Position numbers and translations under genes: made by a program
Assembly (NCBI RefSeq): GCF_015665295.1
Contig: NZ_JADFAJ010000001.1
Span: 1-64,000, forward strand
Direction of reading: 5' to 3'
Source: Maricaulis sp.
GTDB lineage: Bacteria; Pseudomonadota; Alphaproteobacteria; Caulobacterales; Maricaulaceae
Length of the DNA stretch: 64,000 nucleotides
In this document: positions 51,547 through 62,106 of the stretch, one piece after another
Layout of the letters: each line of letters opens with the position of its first letter
How positions within the stretch are numbered: position 1 is the stretch's first letter
The notes under the pieces: generated by a model
Database searches by the model: none
Told to the model about the DNA's origin: nothing
The model's input: the letters and a program-made list of their open reading frames with translations, nothing else

Positions 51547-53433
51547 ATGCCCCGCGTCGCAGACCGGCTTGGCAGCATGAAGAGCGGAGGCAACGCATTG
51601 ACCGATCTGGCCCGCGGTATCCGCGCCTGGTGGATCATCGGACTGCTCGCTGCCCTGTCTGCCATGGCCGGCATTTTCACCCTGCCGCCGATCGACCGTG
51701 ACGAAAGCCGCTACGCCCAGGCGACGGCCCAGATGCTGGAGACCGGCAATTATATCGAGATCAATTATCTCGACGAGCCGCGCAACAAGAAGCCGGTCGG
51801 CATACACTGGCTGCAGGCCGCCGCCGTCGCCATCGTCTCGGACGCGGATGACCGCCAGATCTGGGCCTATCGCCTGCCCTCCGTGCTCGGCACCATCCTG
51901 GCGGCGCTCGCCTGTTTCTGGGGCGGTCAGCGCCTCGTCGGGCGCGAGGCGGCCTTTGCCGGAGCGGCGCTGTTTGCGACTACCGTGCTCCTCGGGGTCG
52001 AAGGCGGCATCGCCAAGACCGACGCCATGCTGGTCGGCTGCACCACCCTGGCCATGGCGGCTCTCGCCAATGCCCGCGGCGGGACAAGCCCGGGCTGGCG
52101 AACCGGCCTCCTGTTCTGGGCAAGCCTGGGCGCCGGCATCCTGATCAAGGGACCGGTCACGCCGATGGTGGTGGGGCTGACCGTTGCGGCCCTGGTCATC
52201 TGGGAACGGCGGATCGCCTGGCTGAAACCGGTTCTGGTCTGGTGGGGACCGCTGCTCGCCATCCTCATCGTTGCCCCTTGGCTGGTCTCGATCCAGATCG
52301 CCACCGATGGCGGTTTCCTGCGCGACGCGCTCGGCGATGACCTGGCGCCCAAGCTGGTCTCGGCCGACGAACGGCATGGCGGTCTTCCCGGCTATCATCT
52401 TCTGGTGCTGCCCCTGGTCTTCTTCCCGGCGACCCTTTTCCTCATTCCTGGCGCCGGGCGGGTGGTTGCGGCGCTGCGCGAGGGGGATGACCGGCTTGCC
52501 GGCGCAGCCCGCTTCCTGATCGCCTGGGCGGTGCCGACCTGGCTCCTGTTTGAAATCCTGCCGACCAAGCTGCCGCATTATGTGCTGCCGGTTTACCCGG
52601 CCCTGGCCCTGGCCGCCGGCTGGGGTCTGGTCGAGCTGGCAAAGGCAACGCGTTGGCAACGCTGGGCAAGCTGGGGCCTGTTCGCGATTGGCGCGGCCGT
52701 GTTCGCGATCTTCCTGCCCTACGTCTTCATCACCTATGGCGCGAATGCCAGCTGGGATGCGATCCGGCTTGCCGGTTCCGGCTTTGAGGGCGGTTTCCAG
52801 CTTGGCTTTGACTTGGGTAGCATTGCGCGGGTCTTCGCCGGCCTCGCTCTCTTCCTGGCGCTGGCCATGGCAGCCCTGGTATCCGACCGGTTGCGGCCCG
52901 GCGTCCTGGCCCTCACCTTTGCCGTTCTCTCCGGCCTCGGCTGGCATGTCGCGGCCCGAAGTGGCGCCTTTGCCGAGGCTTATGCGGTCCGACTGGCCGA
53001 TCAGGTCCGCGCGGCCCGGGTCTATTCCGACGTCATCACCGGACTCACGCCGGACGAGATCGTGACGGCATCGAGCTTCACCGAGCCCAGCATCGCCTTC
53101 TCGCTGGGTACGGACACCAGGCTGGGAACCACCGAGGAGGTCCTGACCTTTGCCGAAGGCCGGGACGAGCCGACAATGTTGGTACTGGACCTGTCGCGGG
53201 ACGCAGAGCTGCGCCGCTATCTGACAGATCCCGCCGCACTGGCTGGGTCAGACATTCAGCCCCTTGCCGAACGCTTCGCTGCGCTTCGGATCTGTAATCG
53301 AACGCTCGCTGCCGGAACGAATTATGCGCGCGGCACAGACACCGTCCTGGCGATCGCCTTCACGCATTGCGCGCCGGACGAAATTCCCCTGAACCCGCTC
53401 GACAATGAGGCTCCCAATGACCCGCAAGATTGA
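51547..53433 (+). CDS. GT39/ArnT-like membrane glycosyltransferase
   Basis: 628 residues with about a dozen membrane helices. The catalytic Asp-Glu motif is in PPIDRDESRYAQATAQMLETGNYI, and NYLDEPRNKKPVGIHWLQAAA, YRLPSVLGTILA and KTDAMLVGCTTLAM match the ArnT/PMT family. It transfers a sugar from a polyprenyl-phosphate donor onto lipid A or another envelope acceptor in the periplasm. It overlaps the next gene by 17 bp. Confidence 0.9.
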   Translation: MPRVADRLGSMKSGGNALTDLARGIRAWWIIGLLAALSAMAGIFTLPPIDRDESRYAQATAQMLETGNYIEINYLDEPRNKKPVGIHWLQAAAVAIVSDADDRQIWAYRLPSVLGTILAALACFWGGQRLVGREAAFAGAALFATTVLLGVEGGIAKTDAMLVGCTTLAMAALANARGGTSPGWRTGLLFWASLGAGILIKGPVTPMVVGLTVAALVIWERRIAWLKPVLVWWGPLLAILIVAPWLVSIQIATDGGFLRDALGDDLAPKLVSADERHGGLPGYHLLVLPLVFFPATLFLIPGAGRVVAALREGDDRLAGAARFLIAWAVPTWLLFEILPTKLPHYVLPVYPALALAAGWGLVELAKATRWQRWASWGLFAIGAAVFAIFLPYVFITYGANASWDAIRLAGSGFEGGFQLGFDLGSIARVFAGLALFLALAMAALVSDRLRPGVLALTFAVLSGLGWHVAARSGAFAEAYAVRLADQVRAARVYSDVITGLTPDEIVTASSFTEPSIAFSLGTDTRLGTTEEVLTFAEGRDEPTMLVLDLSRDAELRRYLTDPAALAGSDIQPLAERFAALRICNRTLAAGTNYARGTDTVLAIAFTHCAPDEIPLNPLDNEAPNDPQD

Positions 53434-54328
53434 GATCGTTGAAGTCGGGCCGCGTGACGGTCTGCAGAATGACCCGGCGATGATGTCGACGGATACCAAG
53501 ATCGAGTTTGTCGAACGCCTGATCGCGGCTGGGGTGCGGCGCATGGAGGCGGCGAGCTTTGTCCATCCCAAGCTGGTGCCGGCGATGGCTGACAGCGATG
53601 CGGTTATGCAGCGCGTGCCGCGCCAGGACGGGGTGAAATATATCGGCCTGGCGCTTAATGAACGCGGCATGCGGCGGGCGCTGGAGGCGGGCTGTGACGA
53701 GGTCAATTACGTCATGGTCGCCTCGCCGGGCTTCGGCCTGAAGAACCAGAACGCCACGCCGGACCAGACCGCCGACCTGTTCGACCGTATCGCGCTGCTC
53801 GCCCATGACGAGGGCGTGCCGGTCTCGGTGACGGTTTCGGTCGCCTTCGGCGATCCGTTTGATGGCGAGGTCGATCCCAAGGTCGTTGCCCGCCTCGCGG
53901 CGCGCGCCCGCGCGGCCGGTGCGGTCGAGTTCGCCATGGGCGACACGATCGGCGTCGCCGACCCCTGGTCCGTGCGCCGCATGCTCGACCTGGTCCGGGC
54001 GGAGAGTAGCGACATGCGGATCCGCATGCATTTCCACAACACGCGCAATACGGCGATGGCCAACATCTACGCGGCGGTCGAGGCCGGAGTCGATGTCATT
54101 GACGCCTCGGTGGGCGGGATTGGCGGCTGCCCGTTTGCGCCGGCCGCGACCGGCAATGTGGCGACGGAGGACGTCGTCTACATGCTCGAGCGCGGCGGGT
54201 TCGAGACCGGGCTGAACCTGGACAGGCTGATCGAGACGGCAAGATGGCTGGAGACGGACGGGCTGAAACACCCGGTCGACAGCGCCCTGTCTAGAGCGGG
54301 CGGGTTTCCGAAACCGGCGGCGGGCTAG
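53417..54328 (+). CDS. Hydroxymethylglutaryl-CoA lyase
   Basis: About 303 residues, HMG-CoA lyase-like TIM barrel. IVEVGPRDGLQNDPAMMSTDTKIEFVERL, RRMEAASFVHPKLVPAMAD, MHFHNTRNTAMANIYAAVEAGVDVIDASVGGIGGCPFAPAATGNVATEDVVYML include the metal ligands (D, HxH, N) and the conserved GGCP(F/Y)APGA-like cysteine loop. It cleaves HMG-CoA to acetyl-CoA and acetoacetate in leucine breakdown. GAGG lies seven bases before the ATG at 53417. The last 38 bp overlap the convergent GT2 gene. Confidence 0.9.
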   Translation: MTRKIEIVEVGPRDGLQNDPAMMSTDTKIEFVERLIAAGVRRMEAASFVHPKLVPAMADSDAVMQRVPRQDGVKYIGLALNERGMRRALEAGCDEVNYVMVASPGFGLKNQNATPDQTADLFDRIALLAHDEGVPVSVTVSVAFGDPFDGEVDPKVVARLAARARAAGAVEFAMGDTIGVADPWSVRRMLDLVRAESSDMRIRMHFHNTRNTAMANIYAAVEAGVDVIDASVGGIGGCPFAPAATGNVATEDVVYMLERGGFETGLNLDRLIETARWLETDGLKHPVDSALSRAGGFPKPAAG

Positions 54329-55364
54329 ACGCGGTCGCCGCCCGATCGATCGCGTGCCGCTCGGCCCGCCGGGCTTCCATCCGGCGCAGCCGGGCAAAGG
54401 CCTTGCGGCGGGCGGTAACAAGCCGGATCTTGTGGCGCAGCTGGATGACGGTAATACGCCCCCAGATCGCGGCGAAGATCGGGACGATCATCGCCATCGT
54501 GGTCAGGCGCTCAAGCGCGCCAGGATAGTACTTCCAGAAATACTTGACGAAACCCAGAGCCTTGTGGGTCTCCACGAAATACGGATCGGACTGGCTGGTG
54601 CCGCCGTAGTGGACAATCGAGGCGCGCGGTTCGAACCAGACAGTCCCGCCGCATTCGCGCACCTTGCGGCAGATATCGATATCCTCGACATGCAGGAAAT
54701 AGCGCTCGTCAAACCCGCCCATCTGCAGGAAACCGCGGCGCGGCATCAGCATCGCCGCCCCGGAGACCACGGGCACCGGGACAATCTCGTCCGGCAGGAC
54801 GTCTTTCTCGAAGTGCAGCCCCTTGATCGAGGGCATGAAGCGGTCGAGCCCGAGGAAGGAGACCAACGCCGAACGGGGCGTGAGCTCGCCGCGACGCCCG
54901 CCGCGCTGCTCGCTGCCATCGGGATTGATGATCCGGGCGCCGATGGCCCAGATGCCGTCGCCGAGACCCTTCGCGGAGGCCTTGAGGCGACTGGCAACGC
55001 CCTTGGCGAGCACGGCATCCGGATTGAGGAAGAGCAGGATGTCGCCGCTGGCGCGCTGGGCGCCGATATTACAGCCGCGCGCAAAGCCGAGATTCGAGCC
55101 GGTTTCAACCAAGACGAAATTGTCCTTGTCGGCAGCCATGGCACGCAGGGACTGGATCAGTTCGGGCGGATTGCCGTGATTGACGAGGACAAATTCATCG
55201 ACACCGGGTGCCGCCAGAATGGATGCGACCGCCTCGACCAGGCGCGGCCCGGTCTGCCACGAAACGGTGACAACCGTCAGGCGCGGTTGATTGATCGCGG
55301 TGCTTTTCGCGCCGCGAGGAAGAACACGCTCGTTGCTGCCAACGCCACTGTCCCTTGGTGCCAT
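54291..55364 (-). CDS. Family 2 glycosyltransferase (rhamnosyltransferase-like)
   Basis: About 357 residues. LTVVTVSWQTGPRLVEAVASIL, FVLVNHGNPPELIQSL, GSNLGFARGCNIGAQRASGDILLFLNPDAVLAKG (DxD-like NPD), RRGFLQMGGFDERYFLHVEDIDICRKVRECGG and ASIVHYGGTS match the WbbL/rhamnosyltransferase group. It likely extends a surface glycan. Upstream it must overlap the ligase gene by about 88 bp: no later start codon precedes the conserved core. Confidence 0.87.
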   Translation of the reverse strand: MAPRDSGVGSNERVLPRGAKSTAINQPRLTVVTVSWQTGPRLVEAVASILAAPGVDEFVLVNHGNPPELIQSLRAMAADKDNFVLVETGSNLGFARGCNIGAQRASGDILLFLNPDAVLAKGVASRLKASAKGLGDGIWAIGARIINPDGSEQRGGRRGELTPRSALVSFLGLDRFMPSIKGLHFEKDVLPDEIVPVPVVSGAAMLMPRRGFLQMGGFDERYFLHVEDIDICRKVRECGGTVWFEPRASIVHYGGTSQSDPYFVETHKALGFVKYFWKYYPGALERLTTMAMIVPIFAAIWGRITVIQLRHKIRLVTARRKAFARLRRMEARRAERHAIDRAATASSPPPVSETRPL

Positions 55365-56515
55365 TCCTGCCAGACCCCATAGGAGAATACGATCAAGGAC
55401 ACATAAACCACGACCACCCAAGCCACGCCCACAGCCTGCAATCGCGAGAGCTGCTGTGCGGCGGCGATCCGTCCCCCCAAAGCGACAAGTACGCCAGCCA
55501 AAAGCGCGGCCCCGACCGCCCCGGTCTCAAGCCATATGTGCAGAGTGGCATTGTGCGGGTGCATCGGCAAGGCCTCGACGTTGTGCAGCATGCCGCGCGC
55601 AAAGACTTCTGCTTCTCCGTTGAGCGGTCGGGACGCGTCCATTCCATGGCCAAACCAGGGCTGTTCGCGGATCAGATCGCCCGTATAGCTCCATATCTGC
55701 AGGCGCCATTCGAAGGAGGGCGGCAGGGCTGCCCGCCAGCTGTCGGGCATGACATCGATCAGACCGGGCAGAACGAGCGGCAATACGATCACGGCGCCGG
55801 CGAGCAGGCCGAACAGGCAGGCCAGCATCGTGCGAGGCCAAAGCGCCGTCAGACCGGCCGCAATCAGCCCGAATACAAACGCCACCATGTTCACTTCGGT
55901 GTCGAAGCTGAACGCCGCCACGCCCGCCAGAAGGAGAATGCCGACACCGATGGCAGGCCCGCCTTCGCGCCACGTCATCAGAGCCGCCGGCATGCTCATC
56001 AACAGGAGCGGGACGGCAGCATGTCCGAGGCTGCGATTGACGAGGATGTCCACGCCGAATTCGCCAAGGGCGGCGCCGTTCTCCTCGGCCAGCTTGAATC
56101 CGCGCGTCGCGGCTCCGTCCAACAGGCTTTCAGACAGGAGAAACAGACCCAGCGCGATCATGCCGAACAGGAGCGCGGCCTCGGCGCGGCGACGCCAGGC
56201 CCCTTCCAGTTGTCCGACCCGGACGGCGAAAAGCACGTAGAGCGGCACACCCAAGCCTGTCCGCCAGAGCTGACCGGGATCGTCGTGGGGGGACCAGGCA
56301 AAGCTGACCAATACCCAGACCAGAAAAACGCCGGCGCCGAACAACGCCCAGGGAGGCCGGGCCGGGCGCCAGAATTCGCGGTGGACCGGAAAGGCGGCGA
56401 TCGCCATCAGCGAAATCCATGGCGCAATCAACAAACTGCCTGCCACGCCGAACGGGAAGGCGAAGACAAAAGCCAGAAGCCCTGCCCAGCCCGCCCGAGT
56501 ATCGCCGCGCTGCAT
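55277..56515 (-). CDS. O-antigen ligase/polymerase family membrane protein
   Basis: 412 residues with about eleven hydrophobic helices and the Wzy_C/WaaL signature in the large periplasmic loop: WSYTGDLIREQPWFGHGMDASRPL and MHPHNATLHIWLETGAVGAALLAGVLVALGG. It would join or polymerise undecaprenyl-linked glycan on the periplasmic side. AGGGAAG precedes the ATG at 56515. It lies 16 bp downstream of thrS and runs into the GT2 gene, so these may be co-transcribed. Confidence 0.88.
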   Translation of the reverse strand: MQRGDTRAGWAGLLAFVFAFPFGVAGSLLIAPWISLMAIAAFPVHREFWRPARPPWALFGAGVFLVWVLVSFAWSPHDDPGQLWRTGLGVPLYVLFAVRVGQLEGAWRRRAEAALLFGMIALGLFLLSESLLDGAATRGFKLAEENGAALGEFGVDILVNRSLGHAAVPLLLMSMPAALMTWREGGPAIGVGILLLAGVAAFSFDTEVNMVAFVFGLIAAGLTALWPRTMLACLFGLLAGAVIVLPLVLPGLIDVMPDSWRAALPPSFEWRLQIWSYTGDLIREQPWFGHGMDASRPLNGEAEVFARGMLHNVEALPMHPHNATLHIWLETGAVGAALLAGVLVALGGRIAAAQQLSRLQAVGVAWVVVVYVSLIVFSYGVWQEWHQGTVALAATSVFFLAARKAPRSINRA

Positions 56516-56531
56516 CGCGCTTCCCTTGGTT

Positions 56532-58462
<1,931 letters not shown>

Positions 58463-58466
<4 letters not shown>

Positions 58467-58834
58467 TGTTGCATGTCCTTGTCGTCGGCGCGGTCCGCCG
58501 GCGGAAACCTGTCCATCATGCGCTCCGGTTTCGATCTGAACCGCCAGACCGCCCACCAGGGCGCATGATTGTGTTCGCACGGCGCGGGATCGACACCGAA
58601 TGTGCCGCCCGGCCGACATCGACCGAGCCGCCCCAGCGTGAGCCAGCCGCCGCGCCAGGGACCCTGGGCGCGGATCGCGTCCATGGCATAGTGCGAGCAG
58701 GTCGGTTCATGCCGGCAGCGGATGCCAAGGGCATAGAAAACCGGTGACAGGCTCAGCTGATAGGCACGAAGCAGGATCAGCATGAGGCCGGCGACCGGGC
58801 TTTTCAGCCCCCATCTCCGTTCGCGTGAACGCAT
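58463..58834 (-). CDS. yidD: Membrane protein insertion efficiency factor YidD
   Basis: 123 residues. The family motif is [53 protein letters not shown], with the conserved C-R..PTCS.YA. It assists YidC-dependent membrane protein insertion. The C-terminal tail of about 35 residues is longer than in E. coli. Coupled to thrS by ATGA overlap. Confidence 0.93.
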
Positions 58835-58982
58835 ATGGAATCAAGCCTTTTAACGTCGCGGTGCGCGCTGTCCACCATGGACATGAAGCGCGCTTCGCGG
58901 ACCGCAGTAAAGTTTCGGGGTGAGGTTGCCTGCCTTGCGGACCGTCCACCGCCTCCTGCCGGCGCGGCAGGTGCGGACGGCC

Positions 58983-59447
58983 CTAGCCAGTCAGCGGGGT
59001 GGTTTGCGGAGCCGTCGCCCGGCCGCGCGTCGCGGTGGCGGCGGCATCAACAACAGCCTCGAAGGCCAGCATGACCGATTGATGCCGGGCGGGATAAGCC
59101 CGGGCGCCCTCCAGAACAGCCAGCTCGGCAAAGCGTCCGCGCGGCGCAGGCTTGCCCTCTTTCAGCATGGCCTTGAGCTGGTCGCGCGCGATCACAAGTT
59201 CCTTGTGCGAAGCCCCGATCACATGCCGACCGAGAATGGCGGCCGAGGCCTGCCCCAGCGCACAGGCCTTCACCCGCAGCGCCAGATCACCAACCCGGTT
59301 GCCGGCCATGGCGATATCCACCTCGATCTCCGATCCGCACAGGCGCGACACCTTGCGGGCAGACGCGTGTGGCCGGGCCAGACGCCCGATGCGCGGAATA
59401 TCCGCGGCCAGCCGCAGGACGGCATTGGAGTAGAGTTCGTCGCTCAT
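58983..59447 (-). CDS. Iron-sulfur cluster scaffold protein, NifU/SufU-like
   Basis: 154 residues. LYSNAVLRLAADIPRIGRLARPHASARKVSRLCGSEIEVDIAM, KACALGQASAAILGRHVIG and FAELAVLEGARAYPARHQSVMLAFEAV match the NifU N-terminal domain as found next to yidD in alphaproteobacteria. The expected cysteines are present at LCGSE and ACALGQAS; the third usual Cys (R..C..L) is replaced by H in ARHQSVML, so cluster assembly may be altered. The track start is 23 codons upstream; I use ATG 59447. Confidence 0.85.
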   Translation of the reverse strand: MSDELYSNAVLRLAADIPRIGRLARPHASARKVSRLCGSEIEVDIAMAGNRVGDLALRVKACALGQASAAILGRHVIGASHKELVIARDQLKAMLKEGKPAPRGRFAELAVLEGARAYPARHQSVMLAFEAVVDAAATATRGRATAPQTTPLTG

Positions 59448-59512
59448 GGGAGACAATTTAGTGCGATTGCCCGGCTGACGCCAGTGGCCGCAGGCCACCG
59501 TGACGGCCCGCG

Positions 59513-59782
59513 TCAATCCTCCTCGAAATCATCCTCGTCGAGATAGGTCGGCTCGGTACGACCGAGCACTTCGGGGATGTCGCCAAAGGGCTCGTCGCCC
59601 TCTTCCGGTTCCGGTTCCCAGACATCATCGATCTCGATCGACCAGAAGCCTTCCGCCTGGGCGGCGCCTTCGGCCAGTCGCCCGGCGGCATCGGCATCCG
59701 CAGCGACGACGCCGTAGGTGACAAAGCAGTCACCCACGGCATCCTCGACCTGCAAGAGCACGTTGAAACCCTTGAGTGCCAT
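59513..59782 (-). CDS. Acidic hypothetical protein (89 aa)
   Basis: MALKGFNVLLQVEDAVGDCFVTYGVVAADADAAGRLAEGAAQAEGFWSIEIDDVWEPEPEEGDEPFGDIPEVLG... forms a small beta-alpha-beta domain followed by a very acidic tail ending DEDDFEED. AGGAC precedes the ATG at 59782, which is 4 bp after the cysS stop, so it is the second gene of that operon. Function unknown. Confidence 0.75.
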   Translation of the reverse strand: MALKGFNVLLQVEDAVGDCFVTYGVVAADADAAGRLAEGAAQAEGFWSIEIDDVWEPEPEEGDEPFGDIPEVLGRTEPTYLDEDDFEED

Positions 59783-59786
59783 TGTC

Positions 59787-61172
59787 CTAGTCCAACTTGC
59801 GCCAGGTCGAGCCTTCCGGCCCGTCATCGACCTGGACCTTGAGGGCGTTGAGCGCGTCGCGAACCGCGTCGGCTGTCGGCCAGTCCTTCTCCTCGCGCGC
59901 CGTCTGGCGACGCACGATGAGATCATCAATCTTCGCCCGTTCGGCCGGATCGAGATCGGTCAGGCCGAACCAGGAATCGGGGTCCGACTGACCCAGACCC
60001 AGCAGGCCGGCCGCGGCCAAGAGCTCGCCCTTGGCCCGGGCCTTTTCGACATCACTCACCGCCTTGTTGGCATTGCCGGCCAGCTGGAACAGCTCGGACA
60101 AGGCCTTGGGCGTGTTGAGATCGTCATGCAGCGCTTCAAGGAAAGCCGCCGGCACGTCGGTGGCTGAAGCCTCGATATCGCCGAGACGCCGCAGCACGCC
60201 ATAGATGCGATCAAGCGAACGACGAGTCTTGGCCAGCAGGTCCGCCGTCCAGGTCAGCGGGGCCCGGTAATGGGCCGTCAGCAGGGCATAGCGCAGCACC
60301 TCGCCGGGATAGTCCTTGATCAGCTCGTGCACCAGTTGAACATTGCCGAGCGATTTCGACATCTTGTCGGTGCCCATGGTCAGGAAACCATTGTGCAGCC
60401 AGTAATTGGCCATCGGGGCGCCCTTGTGGGCACAGACAGACTGGGCGATCTCGTTTTCATGGTGCGGGAAGACCAGGTCGGTGCCGCCGCCATGAATGTC
60501 GATGGTCTTGCCGAGATGCTTCTCGCTCATCGCCGAGCATTCCAGGTGCCAGCCCGGACGACCGCGGCCCCACGGGCTGTCCCAGCCCGGCTCATCGTCC
60601 TTCGCCGGCTTCCACAGTACGAAGTCAGCCGGATTGCGCTTGTATCCGGCCACCTCGACCCGCGCCCCGGCGATCATCTCGTCGAGATCGCGATTGGAGA
60701 GGCGACCGTATTTTTCATATGAGGATACATCGAACAGGACATGGCCGTCCGCCTCATAGGCATGACCGCCATAGACGAGATTCTGCACCATGCCGATCAT
60801 CTCGGGGATATGGTCCGTGGCCTGCGGCTCGATGGTCGGCAGGGTGACGCCCAGCGCGCCCATGTCGGCGCGGTAAATGTCGGCAAAATGTGTGGTGATC
60901 TCGTCGATCGGCTTGTCGCTCTCGCGGGCCGCCTCGATGATCTTGTCGTCCACATCGGTGATATTGCGGGCATAGATCACCTGGTCCTCGCCATAGAGGC
61001 GGCGCAGGACGCGGAACAGCGTGTCGAAGACCACCGCCGGGCGGGCATTGCCGATATGGGCGTAGGAATAGACGGTCGGTCCGCAGACATACATCGTCAC
61101 CCGGTCCGGATCGGTCGGTTCGAAGTCGCGCTTGCGGCGCGCCATCGTGTCGAAAAGGGTGAGGGAATTCAT
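59787..61172 (-). CDS. cysS: Cysteine--tRNA ligase
   Basis: 461 residues, class I. HIGH motif GPTVYSYAHIGNARPAVVFD, zinc ligands in YVCGPT and GWHLECSAMSEKHLG plus FPHHENEIAQS, and KMSKSLGNVQLV. The C-terminal helical domain (AKIDDLIVRRQTAREEKDWPTADAVRDALNAL) is typical. The ATG at 61172 is 20 codons inside the track ORF. It heads the minus-strand run to thrS and is divergent from folE. Confidence 0.96.
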   Translation of the reverse strand: MNSLTLFDTMARRKRDFEPTDPDRVTMYVCGPTVYSYAHIGNARPAVVFDTLFRVLRRLYGEDQVIYARNITDVDDKIIEAARESDKPIDEITTHFADIYRADMGALGVTLPTIEPQATDHIPEMIGMVQNLVYGGHAYEADGHVLFDVSSYEKYGRLSNRDLDEMIAGARVEVAGYKRNPADFVLWKPAKDDEPGWDSPWGRGRPGWHLECSAMSEKHLGKTIDIHGGGTDLVFPHHENEIAQSVCAHKGAPMANYWLHNGFLTMGTDKMSKSLGNVQLVHELIKDYPGEVLRYALLTAHYRAPLTWTADLLAKTRRSLDRIYGVLRRLGDIEASATDVPAAFLEALHDDLNTPKALSELFQLAGNANKAVSDVEKARAKGELLAAAGLLGLGQSDPDSWFGLTDLDPAERAKIDDLIVRRQTAREEKDWPTADAVRDALNALKVQVDDGPEGSTWRKLD

Positions 61173-61284
61173 TGGGTAACCGTTCTTTGGTCGAGGGTGA
61201 TACTGAATTATTCCGCGCCGTCTGCGGCGCAATCATTGGAAACCGCGCGCGGAAAGCCTAAATAACCGCAAGCGCAAGAGCGCG

Positions 61285-61398
61285 AAAGCAGAGGATAACA
61301 GGTCGCAACAGTGAAAACTGTTGTCTGCATCCTCGATCCGGAAACCGGCACTACGGTTTGGACGTATACGCCGAACCGACCCGATAACGAAAGGATCC
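61285..61398 (+). promoter_or_regulatory. Structured leader upstream of folE
   Basis: The region contains CAACAGT GAAA ACTGTTG, a perfect 7-bp hairpin with a GNRA tetraloop (61306-61323), flanked by GAGGAT and ATCCTC, which can pair to extend it. Next come CCGGaaaCCGG followed by CACTACGG, then CGGTTTGG/CCGAACCG. GATCC at 61335-61339 can pair with GGATC at 61393-61397, next to the Shine-Dalgarno. A regulatory RNA is possible. Confidence 0.4.
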
Positions 61399-62022
61399 AT
61401 GAGGATGGACGCCGTGACCCCTGACGCTGCCCGTATCCTGGCCGCAGCCAAAACCAAACCGAGCCGCGAGGAGGCCGAGGCCGCCGTTCGCACCCTGATC
61501 TCCTGGGCCGGCGACGACCCGAGCCGCGAAGGCCTGCTCGACACGCCCAAACGCGTGGTCAAGGCCTATGAGGAATGGTTCTCGGGCTATGATGCCGACC
61601 CGCTCAAGGCGCTCGGCAAGACCTTCGAGGACGTGCAGGGCTATGACGACATGGTCATGCTGACCAATATTGATGTCGAGAGCCATTGCGAACACCACCT
61701 CGCCCCGATCATGGGCGTGGCGCACGTTGCCTACCTGCCGTCAAAGGCCGTGGTCGGCATCTCCAAGATTGCCCGCGTGGTCGAGATCTTCTCCAAGCGC
61801 ATGCAGACGCAGGAGACCATGACAGCCCAGATCGCCGATGCGCTGACCGACGCGATGGAGCCGCGCGGTGTCGCCGTCCTCGTCGATGCCAAGCACCAGT
61901 GCATGACGACGCGCGGCGTGCATCACCCGAACGTCTCGACGATCACCACCACCTTCACCGGTGAGTTTCGCAATGACCGCGATCTGAAGGATCGCTTCAT
62001 GCGCCTTGTCGAACGCGCCTGA
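61399..62022 (+). CDS. folE: GTP cyclohydrolase I
   Basis: 207 residues, FolE family. Zinc ligands in [22 protein letters not shown] and the later [34 protein letters not shown] and [21 protein letters not shown] are conserved. It converts GTP to dihydroneopterin triphosphate for folate synthesis. AAAGGA lies just before ATG 61399; ATG 61405 is an alternative. The track start (TTG 61321) lies in the structured leader. Confidence 0.94.
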   Translation: MRMDAVTPDAARILAAAKTKPSREEAEAAVRTLISWAGDDPSREGLLDTPKRVVKAYEEWFSGYDADPLKALGKTFEDVQGYDDMVMLTNIDVESHCEHHLAPIMGVAHVAYLPSKAVVGISKIARVVEIFSKRMQTQETMTAQIADALTDAMEPRGVAVLVDAKHQCMTTRGVHHPNVSTITTTFTGEFRNDRDLKDRFMRLVERA

Positions 62023-62052
62023 TCCTTCCTGACCGGCCAGTGACGAATACTG

Positions 62053-62085
62053 AAAAGCCCCGCAGCCAGGCTGCGGGGCTTTTTG
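62053..62085. terminator. Bidirectional terminator between folE and the GST gene
   Basis: AAAAGCCCCGCAGCC a GGCTGCGGGGCTTTTT: a 13-bp stem with A-run on one side and T-run on the other, so it can stop both the folE transcript and the convergent GST transcript. Confidence 0.9.
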
Positions 62086-62106
62086 TTGTGCGGTGACAAA
62101 CGGCCG

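Noticed and set aside
58937-58980. GC-rich hairpin (CCGTCC...CCTGCC...GGCAGG...GGACGG) between yidD and the NifU-like gene
   Set aside because: No T-run follows on either strand, so a terminator call is not supported; may only be chance GC pairing.
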